A stretch of 54,060 nt of DNA from a gamma proteobacterium symbiont of Ctena orbiculata (GCA_003094535.1 NATV01000127.1:1-54060); one strand, 5' to 3'; shown: positions 32,941 through 43,060, numbered from the stretch's first letter. Program-made: numbers and translations. Notes: generated from the sequence alone by a model not told the origin.

Positions 32941-32973
32941 GTTGATGAATCCATCAGCGCGCTGAGCAATAGA

Positions 32974-33984
32974 TCACATCCGCGGCGATCCAGCCATACC
33001 CCGGGCCAGTTGTTGAAACAGCAGCCAGGGATCTGCGGCATCGAGACCTTTTATCGCCCTGTCCGCGTGGGAGCAGTCGACCAGCAGACGCTGCCAATGA
33101 TCCGCCCTGCGTCGCAGTGCCTTGCGGAGAATAGGCTTGCGCCGATCCCATACACGATGTTCGACCATGATCCTCTCCAGCGGCTTGCCGCCGCCGAGTT
33201 CAAACCCCATCTCGGCGAGCAACCGAATCTCCCGGCTCAAGGCCCAGAGCACTACGGGTGCGGCGATGCCCTCCGCCTTGAGCCCCTGCAGGATACGAAT
33301 CCCCTTGACGATATCGCCCGCAAGCAGGGTGTCGACCAGGGTGAATATGTCGAAGCGCGCACTGTCGGCCACCGCCTCGATGAGTTTTTCAGCCGAGATC
33401 ACACCCTCGCCATATAACAGCAGCAGCTTCTCTATCTCCTGGTTGGCGGCCAGCAGATTACCCTCCACGCGATCGGCCAGCATCTCCACCACCCCCGATT
33501 CGGGTACCAATCCCGCGTCACGCAAGCGTTGTTCGATCCAGGGGATGAGACGTCCCCCCTCCACCGGCCATATCTGAACCACCACACCCAGACGATCGAC
33601 CGCCTGGTACCACTTGCTGTTGGTCTGGCTCCGCTCCAGCTTAGGGAGGGTGATCAGGAGCAGGGTATCGACTGCGGGCCGTTCGCAATAGGCACTCAGG
33701 GACCTCCCCCCCTCCGCGCCGACCTTGCCGCTGCTGAGTCTGAGTTCCAGCAGCCGCTTTTCGCTGAACAGGGAAAGGGTGTCGGCGGCACTGTTCAGGC
33801 TGGACCAGTCAAACCCGCTTCCCTGATCCAACACAACCCGCTCGCTGTAGCCCTGCTGGCGCGCGGCATGGCGTATAGCGTCCGCCGCCTCCTGCATCTG
33901 CAGGGGTTCGTCACCGCTCAACAAATAGACCGGTGCGAACTGCTGCTGCAGATGGTTTGCCAGTTGCTCAATTCGCAGCCGCAT
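32974..33984 (-). CDS. holA: DNA polymerase III subunit delta
   Basis: 336 residues, full length for HolA. N-terminal landmarks are YLLSGDEPLQMQEAADAIR and LRLSSGKVG; the central AAA+-like and C-terminal collar domains follow, with GNLLAANQEIEKL. The delta subunit opens the beta sliding clamp in the clamp-loader complex. The gene starts 12 bases after the lptE stop, the standard leuS-lptE-holA order. Confidence 0.94.
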   Translation of the reverse strand: MRLRIEQLANHLQQQFAPVYLLSGDEPLQMQEAADAIRHAARQQGYSERVVLDQGSGFDWSSLNSAADTLSLFSEKRLLELRLSSGKVGAEGGRSLSAYCERPAVDTLLLITLPKLERSQTNSKWYQAVDRLGVVVQIWPVEGGRLIPWIEQRLRDAGLVPESGVVEMLADRVEGNLLAANQEIEKLLLLYGEGVISAEKLIEAVADSARFDIFTLVDTLLAGDIVKGIRILQGLKAEGIAAPVVLWALSREIRLLAEMGFELGGGKPLERIMVEHRVWDRRKPILRKALRRRADHWQRLLVDCSHADRAIKGLDAADPWLLFQQLARGMAGSPRM

Positions 33985-33996
33985 GGTTCGATCCGT

Positions 33997-34500
33997 TCAG
34001 TTCAGGGCCTCGAGACGGCGAATAATCTGCTCCGCCATCTCGATTCGCATATCGGACTTCATCAACTCGGTTTCGTTGCGCTGACCCAGCTCGTCATCGC
34101 CGCCGAAACTGAGCTGGCGCACCAGTTCCAGGCGCTGCTCCACCCCCTGCTCGCCATCCGCAACCCGGGCGCGGATCAGGGCCGAGAGACGCAGCTCCTT
34201 GTCAAGGGCCTTGCCGCCGGCATCCACGGAGAGCACCCTGCTGGTGAACCTCTCCTCAACGACCCTCAGGGTGAGTCTGGCGGCATCGACACCTTCGGCC
34301 AATACCGCCCCCCTGCCCCGCAGATTGTCATAGAGCAGTCCCGCCAGGCTCTGACGATTCTGGAAATCGAAGATATAGAGACCGTTCAGTGCGGGCGACA
34401 ACTGCTGATAGCCCTTGAGGTAAAATCCGCAACCGGCAACAAAGGCGGAGAGCAAGCCTGCCCACATCAACCGGCGAAGCAGTGGAAGACTATTTGGCAA
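33997..34500 (-). CDS. lptE: LPS-assembly lipoprotein LptE
   Basis: 167 residues from a TTG codon at 34500. That start is favoured because it gives a proper lipoprotein signal (basic residues, hydrophobic core, lipobox VAGC with C24) and has GGTGA upstream. The only nearby ATG (34467) would remove the basic region. LptE plugs the LptD outer-membrane barrel and helps place LPS on the cell surface. The gene overlaps the 3' end of leuS by 11 bases, so translation is probably coupled. Confidence 0.9.
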   Translation of the reverse strand: MPNSLPLLRRLMWAGLLSAFVAGCGFYLKGYQQLSPALNGLYIFDFQNRQSLAGLLYDNLRGRGAVLAEGVDAARLTLRVVEERFTSRVLSVDAGGKALDKELRLSALIRARVADGEQGVEQRLELVRQLSFGGDDELGQRNETELMKSDMRIEMAEQIIRRLEALN

Positions 34501-37069
34501 CGATATTCACCAGTTTCTTCGGCACCACGATGACCTTTCTGACCTCGGCCTCACCGATAAAACGCTGTACGTTCTCGTTTTCCAGCGCCAGTGTCTCGAT
34601 GGCCGGCCGCTCGGCATCCGCAGGCACCTCCACGGTTGCCCGAACCTTGCCGTTGACCTGCACCACATAGGGCAGACTCTCCTGTACCAGGGCGGCTTCG
34701 TCCGGCTGCGGCCATTCACTCTCGAGTATTTCCTCACCATAGCCAAGTTCTGTCCATAGATGGTGAGTGATATGGGGCGCTATCGGCGCCAGCAGACGCA
34801 TCACCAGGGAGACGCCTTCCCGCAGCAGCTGGAGATCGGCCGGGGTCTCTCCCAGCTTGTAGAGGATGTTGATCATCCCCATGCTGGCCGATACCACATT
34901 GTTGAAGCGTTGGCGGTCGTAGTCGTAGAGGGCCTTTTTCAAGAGTTCGTGGATCTCCCGCCGCGCGGTCTTCTGGGAATCAGTCAGTTCAACCTGCGCT
35001 GTATCCTCCAGGGATTTGGTTTCGATGGGCTCCGCCAATGCCCACAGGCGCTTGAGAAAACGGTGCGCCCCCTCGACCCCTTCATCGTTCCACTCCAGGG
35101 ATTGGTCTGGGGGGGAGGTGAACATGGTGTAGAGTCGAACGGTATCGGCGCCGTAGCGATCGATCAGCGCCTGGGGATCGACGCCGTTGTTCTTCGACTT
35201 CGACATCTTTTCGATTCCGCCAACAACCACCGGCCCACCATCCTCCTTAAGACGCGCCGTCAGCGGACGACCCTTTTCATCCCGTTCCACCTCGACCTCG
35301 GCGGGGTTGTACCAGTGCTTGGAGCCATTCTCCTGCTCGCGATAGTAGGTATCGGCTACCACCATTCCCTGGGTCAGCAGGCGGCTGAAGGGTTCGTTGC
35401 TCTTCACCAGTCCCGCATCGCGCAGCAGTTTATGGTAGAAACGGGCATACAATAGATGAAGCACGGCATGTTCGATGCCGCCAATATAGTGGTCGACGGG
35501 CAGCCAGTAGTCGGCGCGCTCATCGAGCATGGCATCCGCATCGGGAGAGCTGAATCGCGCATAGTACCAGCTCGATTCCATAAAGGTATCGAAGGTATCG
35601 GTCTCCCGCTGCGCCCTGCCCCCACACCGGGGACAGCTGCAATCGGAGAAGGCCGGATTGTTTTTAATCGGGTTGATGGTGTGTTCGTCGTAGACGATAT
35701 CCTCCGGCAGGCGTACCGGCAGATCCTCCAGGGGCACAGGGACGATGCCGCAGTCATCGCAGTGAATCATGGGAATCGGCGCACCCCAGTATCGCTGACG
35801 GGAAACCCCCCAGTCGCGCAGACGATACTGTTTGGTCTTGCGTCCCTTGCCCCGCTCCTGCAGCCACTCGGCGATGGCATCGAAGGCGGCCGAGGAGGTG
35901 AGTCCATCGAAGGGCCCCGAATCCCTGAGCACCCCCGCCCCGGTGAAGGCGGCCGCCTGAATATCCACAGTTGAACCGTCATCGGGATGAATCACCTGTG
36001 TGATCGGGATGCCGTATTCCCGGGCAAAGGCGTGATCCCGTTCATCGTGGGCGGGCACCGCCATCACCGCGCCCGTGCCGTAACCCATGAGCACGAAGTT
36101 CGCAGCGTAGATCGGAACCGCATCACCGCTTACCGGATGGATGGCATTGACACCCAGCGGCAGCCCCTTCTTCTCGATGGTCTCCAGTTCCGCCTCGGAT
36201 GTGCTGCCCTGACGGCACTCCTCGATGAAATCCGCGAGACGCTCATCCCTCTCTGCCGCCTGCAGCGCCAGCGGATGCTCGGCAGCGACCGCGACATAGG
36301 TGACGCCCATCAGGGTGTCCGGACGCGTGGTATAGATGGTCAGCCCCTCATCCGCCCCCTCGATCTCGAACACCATCTCGACACCGAAGGAGCGGCCGAT
36401 CCAGTTGCGCTGCATGGTACGCACCTGCTCGGGCCATCCCTCCAGGTTATCGATCTCCTCCAGCAGCTCGTCGGCGTAGGCGGTAATCTTGACGAACCAT
36501 TGGGGTATCTCGCGCCGTTCCACCAGGGCGCCGGAGCGCCAGCCGCGGCCGTCGATGACCTGTTCATTGGCGAGCACCGTCTGGTCCACGGGATCCCAGT
36601 TGACCACGGCGTTCTTGCGGTAGACCAGCCCCTTTCTGTAGAGCTCGGTGAAGAGCCACTGCTCCCACTTGTAGTAATCGGGCTGACAGGTTGCCAGTTC
36701 CCGCCGCCAGTCATAGCCGAAGCCGAGCCGCACCAGCTGGTCTTTCATATAGGCTATGTTTTCGTAGGTCCACCCCGCGGGGGCAACCCTGTTCTTCAGC
36801 GCCGCATTCTCCGCAGGCAGTCCAAAGGCATCCCAACCCATGGGTTGCAACACGTTTTTTCCCAGCATTCTTTGATAACGGGCGATAACATCACCGATGG
36901 TGTAGTTGCGCACATGCCCCATGTGCAGCCTGCCGCTGGGGTAGGGGAACATGGAGAGGGAGTAGAACTTCTCTTTGTCAGGATCCTCGGTAACCTCGAA
37001 GGTCCTCTGTTGTTCCCAATATGCCTGCACTTCTGACTCGAGGGCAGCAGGATCGTATGTTTTCTGCAT
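34490..37069 (-). CDS. leuS: Leucyl-tRNA synthetase
   Basis: 859 residues from the ATG at 37069, matching E. coli LeuRS length; upstream in-frame codons read into non-coding leader. Class I motifs are [12 protein letters not shown] (HIGH) and [12 protein letters not shown] (KMSKS). The zinc-binding insertion carries CDDC and CPRC pairs, and an editing domain with [16 protein letters not shown] is present. It charges tRNA-Leu in the cytosol. First gene of the leuS-lptE-holA operon. Confidence 0.97.
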   Translation of the reverse strand: MQKTYDPAALESEVQAYWEQQRTFEVTEDPDKEKFYSLSMFPYPSGRLHMGHVRNYTIGDVIARYQRMLGKNVLQPMGWDAFGLPAENAALKNRVAPAGWTYENIAYMKDQLVRLGFGYDWRRELATCQPDYYKWEQWLFTELYRKGLVYRKNAVVNWDPVDQTVLANEQVIDGRGWRSGALVERREIPQWFVKITAYADELLEEIDNLEGWPEQVRTMQRNWIGRSFGVEMVFEIEGADEGLTIYTTRPDTLMGVTYVAVAAEHPLALQAAERDERLADFIEECRQGSTSEAELETIEKKGLPLGVNAIHPVSGDAVPIYAANFVLMGYGTGAVMAVPAHDERDHAFAREYGIPITQVIHPDDGSTVDIQAAAFTGAGVLRDSGPFDGLTSSAAFDAIAEWLQERGKGRKTKQYRLRDWGVSRQRYWGAPIPMIHCDDCGIVPVPLEDLPVRLPEDIVYDEHTINPIKNNPAFSDCSCPRCGGRAQRETDTFDTFMESSWYYARFSSPDADAMLDERADYWLPVDHYIGGIEHAVLHLLYARFYHKLLRDAGLVKSNEPFSRLLTQGMVVADTYYREQENGSKHWYNPAEVEVERDEKGRPLTARLKEDGGPVVVGGIEKMSKSKNNGVDPQALIDRYGADTVRLYTMFTSPPDQSLEWNDEGVEGAHRFLKRLWALAEPIETKSLEDTAQVELTDSQKTARREIHELLKKALYDYDRQRFNNVVSASMGMINILYKLGETPADLQLLREGVSLVMRLLAPIAPHITHHLWTELGYGEEILESEWPQPDEAALVQESLPYVVQVNGKVRATVEVPADAERPAIETLALENENVQRFIGEAEVRKVIVVPKKLVNIVAK

Positions 37070-37581
37070 GTTGCGGTCCGACTGGATTGATATTTTACCT
37101 GTAGATTCCGGCCCTTGTGATATGACCCTTATCCCTTGATGTTGCACATGCCCCGGGAGCAGCAGCCTATTCCGCCTTCTCGATAGCCCGACACATCGAA
37201 AATTCTATGCTGGTTGGCGGGTCGTGGCTGGATCAGCCACAACGCATCACTGACAAGAAAAGGCCCGGCCCGGTCCAAGGACTCAATATTGCGGAAGGAT
37301 ACCGCAGCGGGCCGCATTCAGAAAGGTGTCACCGCCCAGTCACGCTAGATTTTCACCTCCCGGGTCAGCTGGGCGCTGCGGTCGCACGCTACCGACTGCT
37401 CATACCACCAGGCCTGCGGCCGCTGTGCCCAGTGATCGTAGCAACCTGAGGCAGGAATGGGATACCCTCCCATACCGCGATAGAGGAAAACCGCGGAGAA
37501 TTTGATATAAAAAATTGCGTGAACTGCCGAATGAAAAAGGGGTATTTCTCCTTGCAGTCATCAAATCACACGGGGATCGAA
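37070..37581. other. leuS leader and upstream intergenic region
   Basis: About 510 bases lie between leuS and the divergent STAS-like gene. They include a possible 42-codon minus-strand frame (listed separately) and several short GC-rich inverted repeats such as TGCGG/CCGCA around 37299-37315. No T-box, tRNA or terminator could be recognised. The promoter for leuS should be here but no consensus is clear. Confidence 0.45.
37345..37473 (-). CDS. Possible 42-residue small protein upstream of leuS
   Basis: An ATG at 37473 opens a 42-codon frame ending in TAG at 37345-37347. The product begins MGGYPIPASGCYDHWAQRPQ and is rich in Trp and Tyr (three Trp), with two Cys. About three quarters of third codon positions are G or C, almost all in the second half, like real genes nearby. 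Against it, no Shine-Dalgarno sequence is visible and no homologue is recognised. It might be a short gene, a leader peptide or a decayed gene end. Confidence 0.3.
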   Translation of the reverse strand: MGGYPIPASGCYDHWAQRPQAWWYEQSVACDRSAQLTREVKI

Positions 37582-37998
37582 ATGCACATCAGAGATACCC
37601 TGCTTGATAACGAGTACGCCAGCCTTTGGTTCTATCCCGACGACCATATCATTCACCATCAATTTCATCAGCCGATCGCTGACGAGGTGTTTCGCTCGGT
37701 ATTGATGACGGGATTGGAAATAATGAGAGATAAAGGCGTTCACAAGTGGCTTTCCGACGATCGCAACAACTCCATTCTCTCCGCTGAAGACAGCGCTTGG
37801 TCACAGGACTACTGGCTGCCTCTAGCCCTGGAGGTCGGCTGGAAATTCTGGGCGGTGCTGCCGCCAAGCAAGGCGCGTGGACGAGTCAATATGGAACGTT
37901 TGGTGGAATTCGTTGGCATTGGTACAAGCGTCGAGATTCAGCTTTTCTCCGATCCGGATGCGGCTTGGCAGTGGCTGAAGGGCCAAGCTGCAACTTGA
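37582..37998 (+). CDS. STAS/SpoIIAA-like small protein
   Basis: 138 residues from the ATG at 37582 (CACGGGGATCGAA upstream); a longer frame from 37519 lacks support. The fold pattern, alternating strands and helices with HKWLSDDRNNSILSAEDSAWSQDYW and the C-terminal DPDAAWQWLKGQ, resembles STAS/SpoIIAA-like proteins with a SEC14-type lipid-binding shape. No phospho-acceptor Ser can be assigned. Soluble, function unknown. It is convergent with the globin gene. Confidence 0.55.
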   Translation: MHIRDTLLDNEYASLWFYPDDHIIHHQFHQPIADEVFRSVLMTGLEIMRDKGVHKWLSDDRNNSILSAEDSAWSQDYWLPLALEVGWKFWAVLPPSKARGRVNMERLVEFVGIGTSVEIQLFSDPDAAWQWLKGQAAT

Positions 37999-38040
37999 GG
38001 TCAACCAGATGCAGAGCAGGCTGTCCGGATTCCCGGCAGT

Positions 38041-38070
38041 TGATCCATCGCCCCTTCCCTGGATGGATCA
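38041..38070. terminator. Hairpin between convergent STAS-like and globin genes
   Basis: TGATCCATC (38041-38049) and GATGGATCA (38062-38070) form a perfect 9-bp stem with a 12-base loop. The right arm contains the globin stop codon. No immediate T tract follows on either strand, though TTTTG occurs shortly after on the plus side. It may serve both converging transcripts. Confidence 0.35.
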
Positions 38071-38499
38071 GGATGCCATCTGTTTTGTCTCATCCAAGGC
38101 CCTGAACATTGTCTCGATGACGTTATCGATCACTTCCAGCCAAGCAGCGAGGACCTTGTCGTCGAACTCCTTGTCGTAGCGCTTCACCGCCTCCAACAAC
38201 GCCTCTTCCCACATCACAAAGTGTTTCCGCTTCACTTTCAGACGCAGATGAACCCGCCCCAGCATCTCGATGTAGAGCGTCAACCCGGGCCGCCCCTCAG
38301 CGGTCTCCGCGAGCATGAACAGGGTCTCTCGCAACTTCTTTTTCAACTGCTTCATATCCCTATTCTTGAAAAACTCACCGATCTCATCGGACTGAGTGAT
38401 AAAACTATTGTAAAAACAGTCGAAAAATTCCGTCGATGCAGAGACGCGCTGCAGGCTTTGGCGAAAAATTGCGAGATTGTGTTGATTGATAACCGACAT
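38068..38499 (-). CDS. Globin-fold haem protein
   Basis: 143 residues with a single-domain globin pattern. Phe in IGEFFKN (43-44) sits at the CD corner. A helix with ETLFMLAETAEG follows, then the proximal His candidate H84 in LGRVHLRLKVKRKHF and a W in the G helix region (WEEALLEAV). It resembles bacterial sensor-type or protoglobin-like domains without an attached output, so O2 or NO binding is likely. No reductase partner is attached. It lies just upstream of, and divergent from, the polysaccharide locus. Confidence 0.72.
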   Translation of the reverse strand: MSVINQHNLAIFRQSLQRVSASTEFFDCFYNSFITQSDEIGEFFKNRDMKQLKKKLRETLFMLAETAEGRPGLTLYIEMLGRVHLRLKVKRKHFVMWEEALLEAVKRYDKEFDDKVLAAWLEVIDNVIETMFRALDETKQMAS

Positions 38500-38801
38500 T
38501 CGTCACCACCTTGACTATCAATCACTTAGCGGCCAACAAGGCTCAGACATTAGCTGATAGCAAGGAAAACAAGAAGTAATTCGCTAAACTTGGGGGCAAG
38601 TTGGACAAAATAGTCCTTTTTTTCCACTCCATCCGTGCAAAGCAGCCACTCGAAAAGGGCTAGAGGTGATATATTACGCAAGAAATTGGAAAAAATAATA
38701 TCTATTTTTCGCAGCCTTTGTAAACATCCCGTAACAAATAGTTTCGACGGACCCTGAAATAAGCAGATGACGCGAATGTGGCAATATGAGAGCCCTATGC
38801 G
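38500..38801. other. AT-rich divergent promoter region of the polysaccharide locus
   Basis: A 300-base AT-rich gap between the globin gene and the first glycosyltransferase. It contains a small hairpin GGAC/GTCC followed by seven T at about 38613-38633, oriented so that no upstream plus-strand gene would use it. No JUMPStart or ops sequence was found. The promoters for both flanking genes presumably lie here. Confidence 0.45.
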
Positions 38802-39755
38802 ATGAAGTTAATAATCCAGATTCCCTGTTTCAACGAAGAGAAGACCCTGGCTCTCGCACTTGCTGAACTTCCCAGAGAGGTCGCGGGTTTTGACCAAGTT
38901 GAATGGTTGGTTATTGATGACGGCAGTACGGACGCCACGCGACAGGTAGCGCTTGAGAACGGGGTGGACCACGTGGTCGGATTTACCCGCAATCAGGGTT
39001 TGGCAAAGATCTTCATGCTGGGCCTTGACGCCTGTGTAAGACGAGGCGCCGATGTGATCGTCAATACCGATGCCGACAATCAATATGATGCCAGCTACAT
39101 TCCCAAACTGACCCAGCCGATTCTGGAGGAAAAGGCCGACATGGTGATCGGGGCAAGACCGATCAAGATGATCGAACACTTCTCATTCACCAAGAAAGTG
39201 CTGCAGCACCTGGGCAGCAGTGTGGTGCGCAAGGTAAGCCAGACAGACATTCCCGACGCCCCTAGCGGTTTCCGGGCCTTCAGTCGTGATGCCGCGATGA
39301 AACTGAACGTCTTCAATGAGTATACCTATACCCTTGAAACCATCATCCAGGCGGGCATGAAACATATGGCCGTTACCTCGATCCCGGTTGATGTCAACGA
39401 AGATCTCAGACCCTCCAGGTTGGTCAAGAGCATCAGCAGCTACATCAAGAAGTCGATCGTCACCATGCTGCGGATCTTTGTCGTCTACAAGCCGTTTCGC
39501 TTCTTTCTCATAATCGGCCTCATCCTGTTTGGCCTGGGTATGATATTGGGGCTGCGCTTTCTCTATTTCTATCTCTTCGGCGACGGGCAGGGTCACATAC
39601 AGTCGGTCATCCTTGCCGGTGTGATGATGGGGATAGGCTTCCAGACCATTCTGGTGGCTTTTGTCGCCGATCTGTTGAGTGTCAATCGTAAATTATTGGA
39701 AGAGATCCAATACCGACTGAGAAAGCTGGAAACGCAACCCGATCAGGGGAGCTGA
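38802..39755 (+). CDS. DPM1-like glycosyltransferase family 2, membrane-anchored
   Basis: 317 residues. A GT2 catalytic domain (1-220) has IPCFNEEKTL, the acidic VIDDGSTD and the metal-binding NTDADNQYD. Two or three membrane segments follow (about 235-295), then a short helical tail. This layout matches polyprenyl-phosphate mannosyl- or glucosyltransferases of the dolichol-phosphate-mannose-synthase type. It should transfer a sugar from a nucleotide to undecaprenyl phosphate or to a lipid-linked glycan. It is convergent with the WecA-like gene after 7 bases. Confidence 0.88.
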   Translation: MKLIIQIPCFNEEKTLALALAELPREVAGFDQVEWLVIDDGSTDATRQVALENGVDHVVGFTRNQGLAKIFMLGLDACVRRGADVIVNTDADNQYDASYIPKLTQPILEEKADMVIGARPIKMIEHFSFTKKVLQHLGSSVVRKVSQTDIPDAPSGFRAFSRDAAMKLNVFNEYTYTLETIIQAGMKHMAVTSIPVDVNEDLRPSRLVKSISSYIKKSIVTMLRIFVVYKPFRFFLIIGLILFGLGMILGLRFLYFYLFGDGQGHIQSVILAGVMMGIGFQTILVAFVADLLSVNRKLLEEIQYRLRKLETQPDQGS

Positions 39756-39762
39756 GACCGGG

Positions 39763-40836
39763 TTAGTCGCACCCGGCTCCAACCGCCCTGACCAAGACCA
39801 TCAACGGCAGATAGGCGAGCAGCGTCAATAGCAATCCATAACCGGGCAAAACCGCCGCAAGCCACGCCAGCGGCAACAGCCACAGCAGGTTGACTGCCAG
39901 CCCCTGCAAAATGACCCATCGATGCGCCAATGAACGGGAGCGCTCCAGGGTCTCGCCTCTATCGAGGTAGATCGATTGCCTGCGTCGGGCCAGATGCTGG
40001 TAGGCGTGTTTGGCATGGGGTTGGTACCATTTTTCGCCCTTCACTATTCGTACTCCCAGGGTCCAACTGGCATCCACCACGAATAGACCGAGCAGAATCA
40101 TCCAGCTCCAGAGCGAAATTGGGTAGGCACTGGCGGTATGGAGCGCAAAGACGCCCAACGCATATCCGATGAATCCGCTCCCCGCATCCCCCATGAAGAT
40201 CTTAGCCGGGGGCCAGTTCCACAGCATAAAACCGGCAATGCAGGCAGCCAGCATCAGTAACGGTTCTGTTGCCTCGAGCCCGGTCCGGTTGAGTGCCAGG
40301 ATCAATACCGCACCGGTCAAAACGGTTACCCCCTGAAGACTGGCGATGCCATCGATACCATCCATGAAATTGTAGAGATTCAACAGCCAGACCAAGCCGA
40401 CCACAGCCACTATATTTATCCACCAGCCAGCTGCAACCAGCCCCGGCCATATCTCGATGCCAGGCGCCTCAAGCAAGATCAGGGCAATCACCGCGGCAAT
40501 GAGATGGATGACAAAGCGCAGCCATGGGGTGACATTGCGATGATCATCGATAAACCCGATCGCAACAACCAAGCCACCACCCGACAACAGGGTCAGGTGC
40601 AAACGGTCGCCATGATCTCCGGTATCCGCAGGCGCAAGCATCAACCAGGCAAGAGCCCCCAGATAGACCAGGACAAAGGCGATTCCCCCCCCTCTCGGGG
40701 TTTCAACCAGATGCGAGCTTCGAAGGTTGGGCCGATCGATCAAACCACGGCGCAATGCATAGGCCCGGGCCGCCCCCGTCATAACCAGGGAGAAAAGAAA
40801 GCCCAGTAGAACCACCCAATGTAACTGTGGACCCAC
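39763..40836 (-). CDS. WecA/WbpL-type polyprenyl-phosphate sugar-1-phosphate transferase
   Basis: 357 residues, about ten membrane segments. Family motifs are IGFIDDHRN (D97, D98), NLYNFMDGIDG (about 153-163), IFMGDAGSGF, and a His-rich loop PHAKHAYQHL. These enzymes start lipid-linked glycan synthesis by moving a HexNAc-1-phosphate onto undecaprenyl phosphate. The preceding SDR gene ends 5 bases upstream, the same pairing as wbpV-wbpL in Pseudomonas, suggesting D-FucNAc or D-QuiNAc as the first sugar; that substrate is inferred. Confidence 0.9.
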   Translation of the reverse strand: MGPQLHWVVLLGFLFSLVMTGAARAYALRRGLIDRPNLRSSHLVETPRGGGIAFVLVYLGALAWLMLAPADTGDHGDRLHLTLLSGGGLVVAIGFIDDHRNVTPWLRFVIHLIAAVIALILLEAPGIEIWPGLVAAGWWINIVAVVGLVWLLNLYNFMDGIDGIASLQGVTVLTGAVLILALNRTGLEATEPLLMLAACIAGFMLWNWPPAKIFMGDAGSGFIGYALGVFALHTASAYPISLWSWMILLGLFVVDASWTLGVRIVKGEKWYQPHAKHAYQHLARRRQSIYLDRGETLERSRSLAHRWVILQGLAVNLLWLLPLAWLAAVLPGYGLLLTLLAYLPLMVLVRAVGAGCD

Positions 40837-40841
40837 GACAA

Positions 40842-41789
40842 TTACCGCCTACTGTTCACGTCCACCATCTCCTGCAGGGCCTGATCCATATCGACCACAG
40901 GTGTCCAATCCAATCGATCCCTGTTTTTCGCTATATCCACCTGCAGGTCTTCTGTCAGCCTCGCGATCACCGGGGACTGCCCAGTCAACCATCCCGCAAA
41001 CTGCAGCAGCGACAACGGCATGGGGAACAGCTTGACGCCACACCCCATCACTTTGCTCAACTTGCGAATGAGCTGGGGCGTCGACAGGTCCTCCCCGTCC
41101 GCCAGCAGGAAGAGCTCACCGGCTGCAGCCGGATGATCGATCGCGCAGCGCAGAAAATCGAGCAGGTTGCCGACACTCAAAAAACTGCGGCGATTTTGGA
41201 TCCCGCCCAGCGGCAGCGGTACGCCGCGCCTGATGAGTGACATCAAACGCTGGAGATTTCCTTTTACCCCCGCGCCGTAGATTACCACCGGGCGTATGAT
41301 GACCAACTCCAGGCCAGTCTCCAGCGCGATCTGGCGCAGCGCCTGTTCCGCTTCCCATTTGGAAATGCCATAGGCATCTTCCGGCCCGGCATCGTCATCC
41401 GCACTGAACGGCACGCCATGGGTCTTTTCCCCGTTTACCTTGATACTGCTCAGATAGATCATGCGCCTGACGCCGGCAGCGACGGCTTGACGGCCCAGCG
41501 CGGCCGTGCCCTCCACATTGACCCGGCGAAACGCGGCTAATGGATCATCCTCGGATTCCCGCATGACATGGACGCGTGCCGCCAGATGCACAACCGTATC
41601 CACGCCGACCAAAGCACCGCTCCAGTCGGTAGTCCCGTCAATATCTCCAATCGCGACCTGTTCAGCCAAATTCGAATCAGGCTGACATACACGTTGAGCG
41701 GCCCTAACCGCGTAGCCTTTAGTCGGCAGATAACGGCAAAGATGTTTACCGACGAATCCATTTGCTCCGGTAACGAGAACGGTGGTCAC
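40842..41789 (-). CDS. WbpV-like NAD-dependent sugar-nucleotide reductase/epimerase
   Basis: 315 residues, GTG start at 41789 overlapping the upstream stop codon (GTGA). It is an extended SDR with GANGFVG (9-14 region), Ser 114/115 in YLSSIKVNGE and the catalytic pair Y140/K144 in AYGISKWEAEQALR. The segment HLAARVHVMRESEDDPLAAF is typical of WbpV-type enzymes, which reduce UDP-4-keto-6-deoxy-HexNAc to UDP-FucNAc or UDP-QuiNAc. A 4-epimerase role is the alternative. It supplies the WecA-like transferase encoded 5 bases downstream. Confidence 0.88.
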   Translation of the reverse strand: MTTVLVTGANGFVGKHLCRYLPTKGYAVRAAQRVCQPDSNLAEQVAIGDIDGTTDWSGALVGVDTVVHLAARVHVMRESEDDPLAAFRRVNVEGTAALGRQAVAAGVRRMIYLSSIKVNGEKTHGVPFSADDDAGPEDAYGISKWEAEQALRQIALETGLELVIIRPVVIYGAGVKGNLQRLMSLIRRGVPLPLGGIQNRRSFLSVGNLLDFLRCAIDHPAAAGELFLLADGEDLSTPQLIRKLSKVMGCGVKLFPMPLSLLQFAGWLTGQSPVIARLTEDLQVDIAKNRDRLDWTPVVDMDQALQEMVDVNSRR

Positions 41790-42931
41790 TGTTCAAGCGC
41801 CCGTTGATAAATATCCATGTGCCGCTCGACAACCTGCTTGATCGAAAACTCCGCCTCCGCCATCGCTCTCGATTTTAACCCCATGGATTGACGCAATTGC
41901 GGATTGGTTATCAATCTACGCAGGGCATCTGCCAACGGTCTGCTCTCTCTCGCAGGCACCAACAATCCATTCTCCTCCTCGATCACCACCTCGCGACAAC
42001 CGGGAACATCGGTGGCGACAATTGCCCGCCCCGAGGCGGCCGCTTCCAGTAGCACTTTAGGCAATCCCTCTCGATAGGAGGGCAGGCATACGATATGGGC
42101 AAGATTGTAAATGGCCGGCATGTCCTGGCGGTTGCCCCACCACTCCACGTCACCATCTCTGGCCCACTCTGCAAGGCGCACCGCAGGCACGGACTCGGGA
42201 TTGCTTGGATCTATCCCTCCCACCAGGATAAAGCGTGCCCTTATCCCCATCCTGTGCAGCAGCTGAGCGGCCTCCACAAACTCACCCACCCCTTTGTCCC
42301 ATAACATTCGACCAGGCAGAATCACAACCGGCAGTCCGTTACCTTCCGGTTTCGTCATAAACCGCTCTACGTCAACTCCCGAGCCCCGAATCAATTCGAT
42401 CTTCTCCTGACTCAGGCACTCTTTTTCCAGCAGGTAGTCATAGTCGTCACGATTCTGCACGATGACCCAGAGGCGTTTACGGGAAAACAGCCAACGATAA
42501 CTTGTCAGCACCGCGGAGCGTGCCATGGCACTGAACCAGCCGCGTGCCAAAAAGACAAATCCAAGACCCGAGATTGCGTTGACCACCGCGGACACACTTG
42601 CCAGACGGGCGGCCAACGTGCCATACAACACCGGTTTTATGGTCACATGGTGGACGATCAAAGGCTTCATTTCACGATACAGCTTGTACAGGCTCCATAT
42701 TGTCCACAGTTCGAGCAGAGGATTCGCGCCACTTCTGCTCAAGGAAACCCGCCTATATTGCAGACCTTCGGCCTTGATCTGCTCGACACCGTCCCCGGGT
42801 GGTGTGGCAACACACACCTCATACCCCTGATCCTTTGCGGCCAGGGCCAGTGGCAGGCGGTGCGAAAGAAAGAAACCCGGATCGTTGACAACGAATATGA
42901 TCAGTCGATTGCGGGGTCGGGCACGAGACAT
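41786..42931 (-). CDS. Glycosyltransferase family 4
   Basis: 381 residues from the ATG at 42931; a TTG at 42970 is a weaker alternative. GT-B fold: the N-terminal VVNDPGFFLSHRLPLALAAK resembles PglA/WbpX-like transferases. The C-terminal half has ILPGRMLWDKGVGEF and the donor-site EX7E in EGLPKVLLEAA. It adds a sugar to the growing lipid-linked unit at the cytoplasmic face. Its stop overlaps the GTG of the SDR gene, so the pair is translationally coupled. Confidence 0.88.
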   Translation of the reverse strand: MSRARPRNRLIIFVVNDPGFFLSHRLPLALAAKDQGYEVCVATPPGDGVEQIKAEGLQYRRVSLSRSGANPLLELWTIWSLYKLYREMKPLIVHHVTIKPVLYGTLAARLASVSAVVNAISGLGFVFLARGWFSAMARSAVLTSYRWLFSRKRLWVIVQNRDDYDYLLEKECLSQEKIELIRGSGVDVERFMTKPEGNGLPVVILPGRMLWDKGVGEFVEAAQLLHRMGIRARFILVGGIDPSNPESVPAVRLAEWARDGDVEWWGNRQDMPAIYNLAHIVCLPSYREGLPKVLLEAAASGRAIVATDVPGCREVVIEEENGLLVPARESRPLADALRRLITNPQLRQSMGLKSRAMAEAEFSIKQVVERHMDIYQRALEQ

Positions 42932-43060
42932 CGATAGTGTTACCAATCTAATGGAAGAAAAATCCACCAAACATGAGCAAACCGAATCTGCATTATACCC
43001 GGATTGAGTCTTCTACCGCAGACGTCCCAGCGGCCAATGTGGATGTCAGAAACGGATTCT

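Noticed and set aside
37207-37449. 80-codon plus-strand frame upstream of the STAS-like gene
   Set aside because: It is antisense to the better-supported short minus-strand frame, has no ribosome site and no recognisable feature.
38613-38633. GGAC/GTCC hairpin followed by seven T
   Set aside because: Only four pairs, and no plus-strand gene lies upstream that would need a terminator here.
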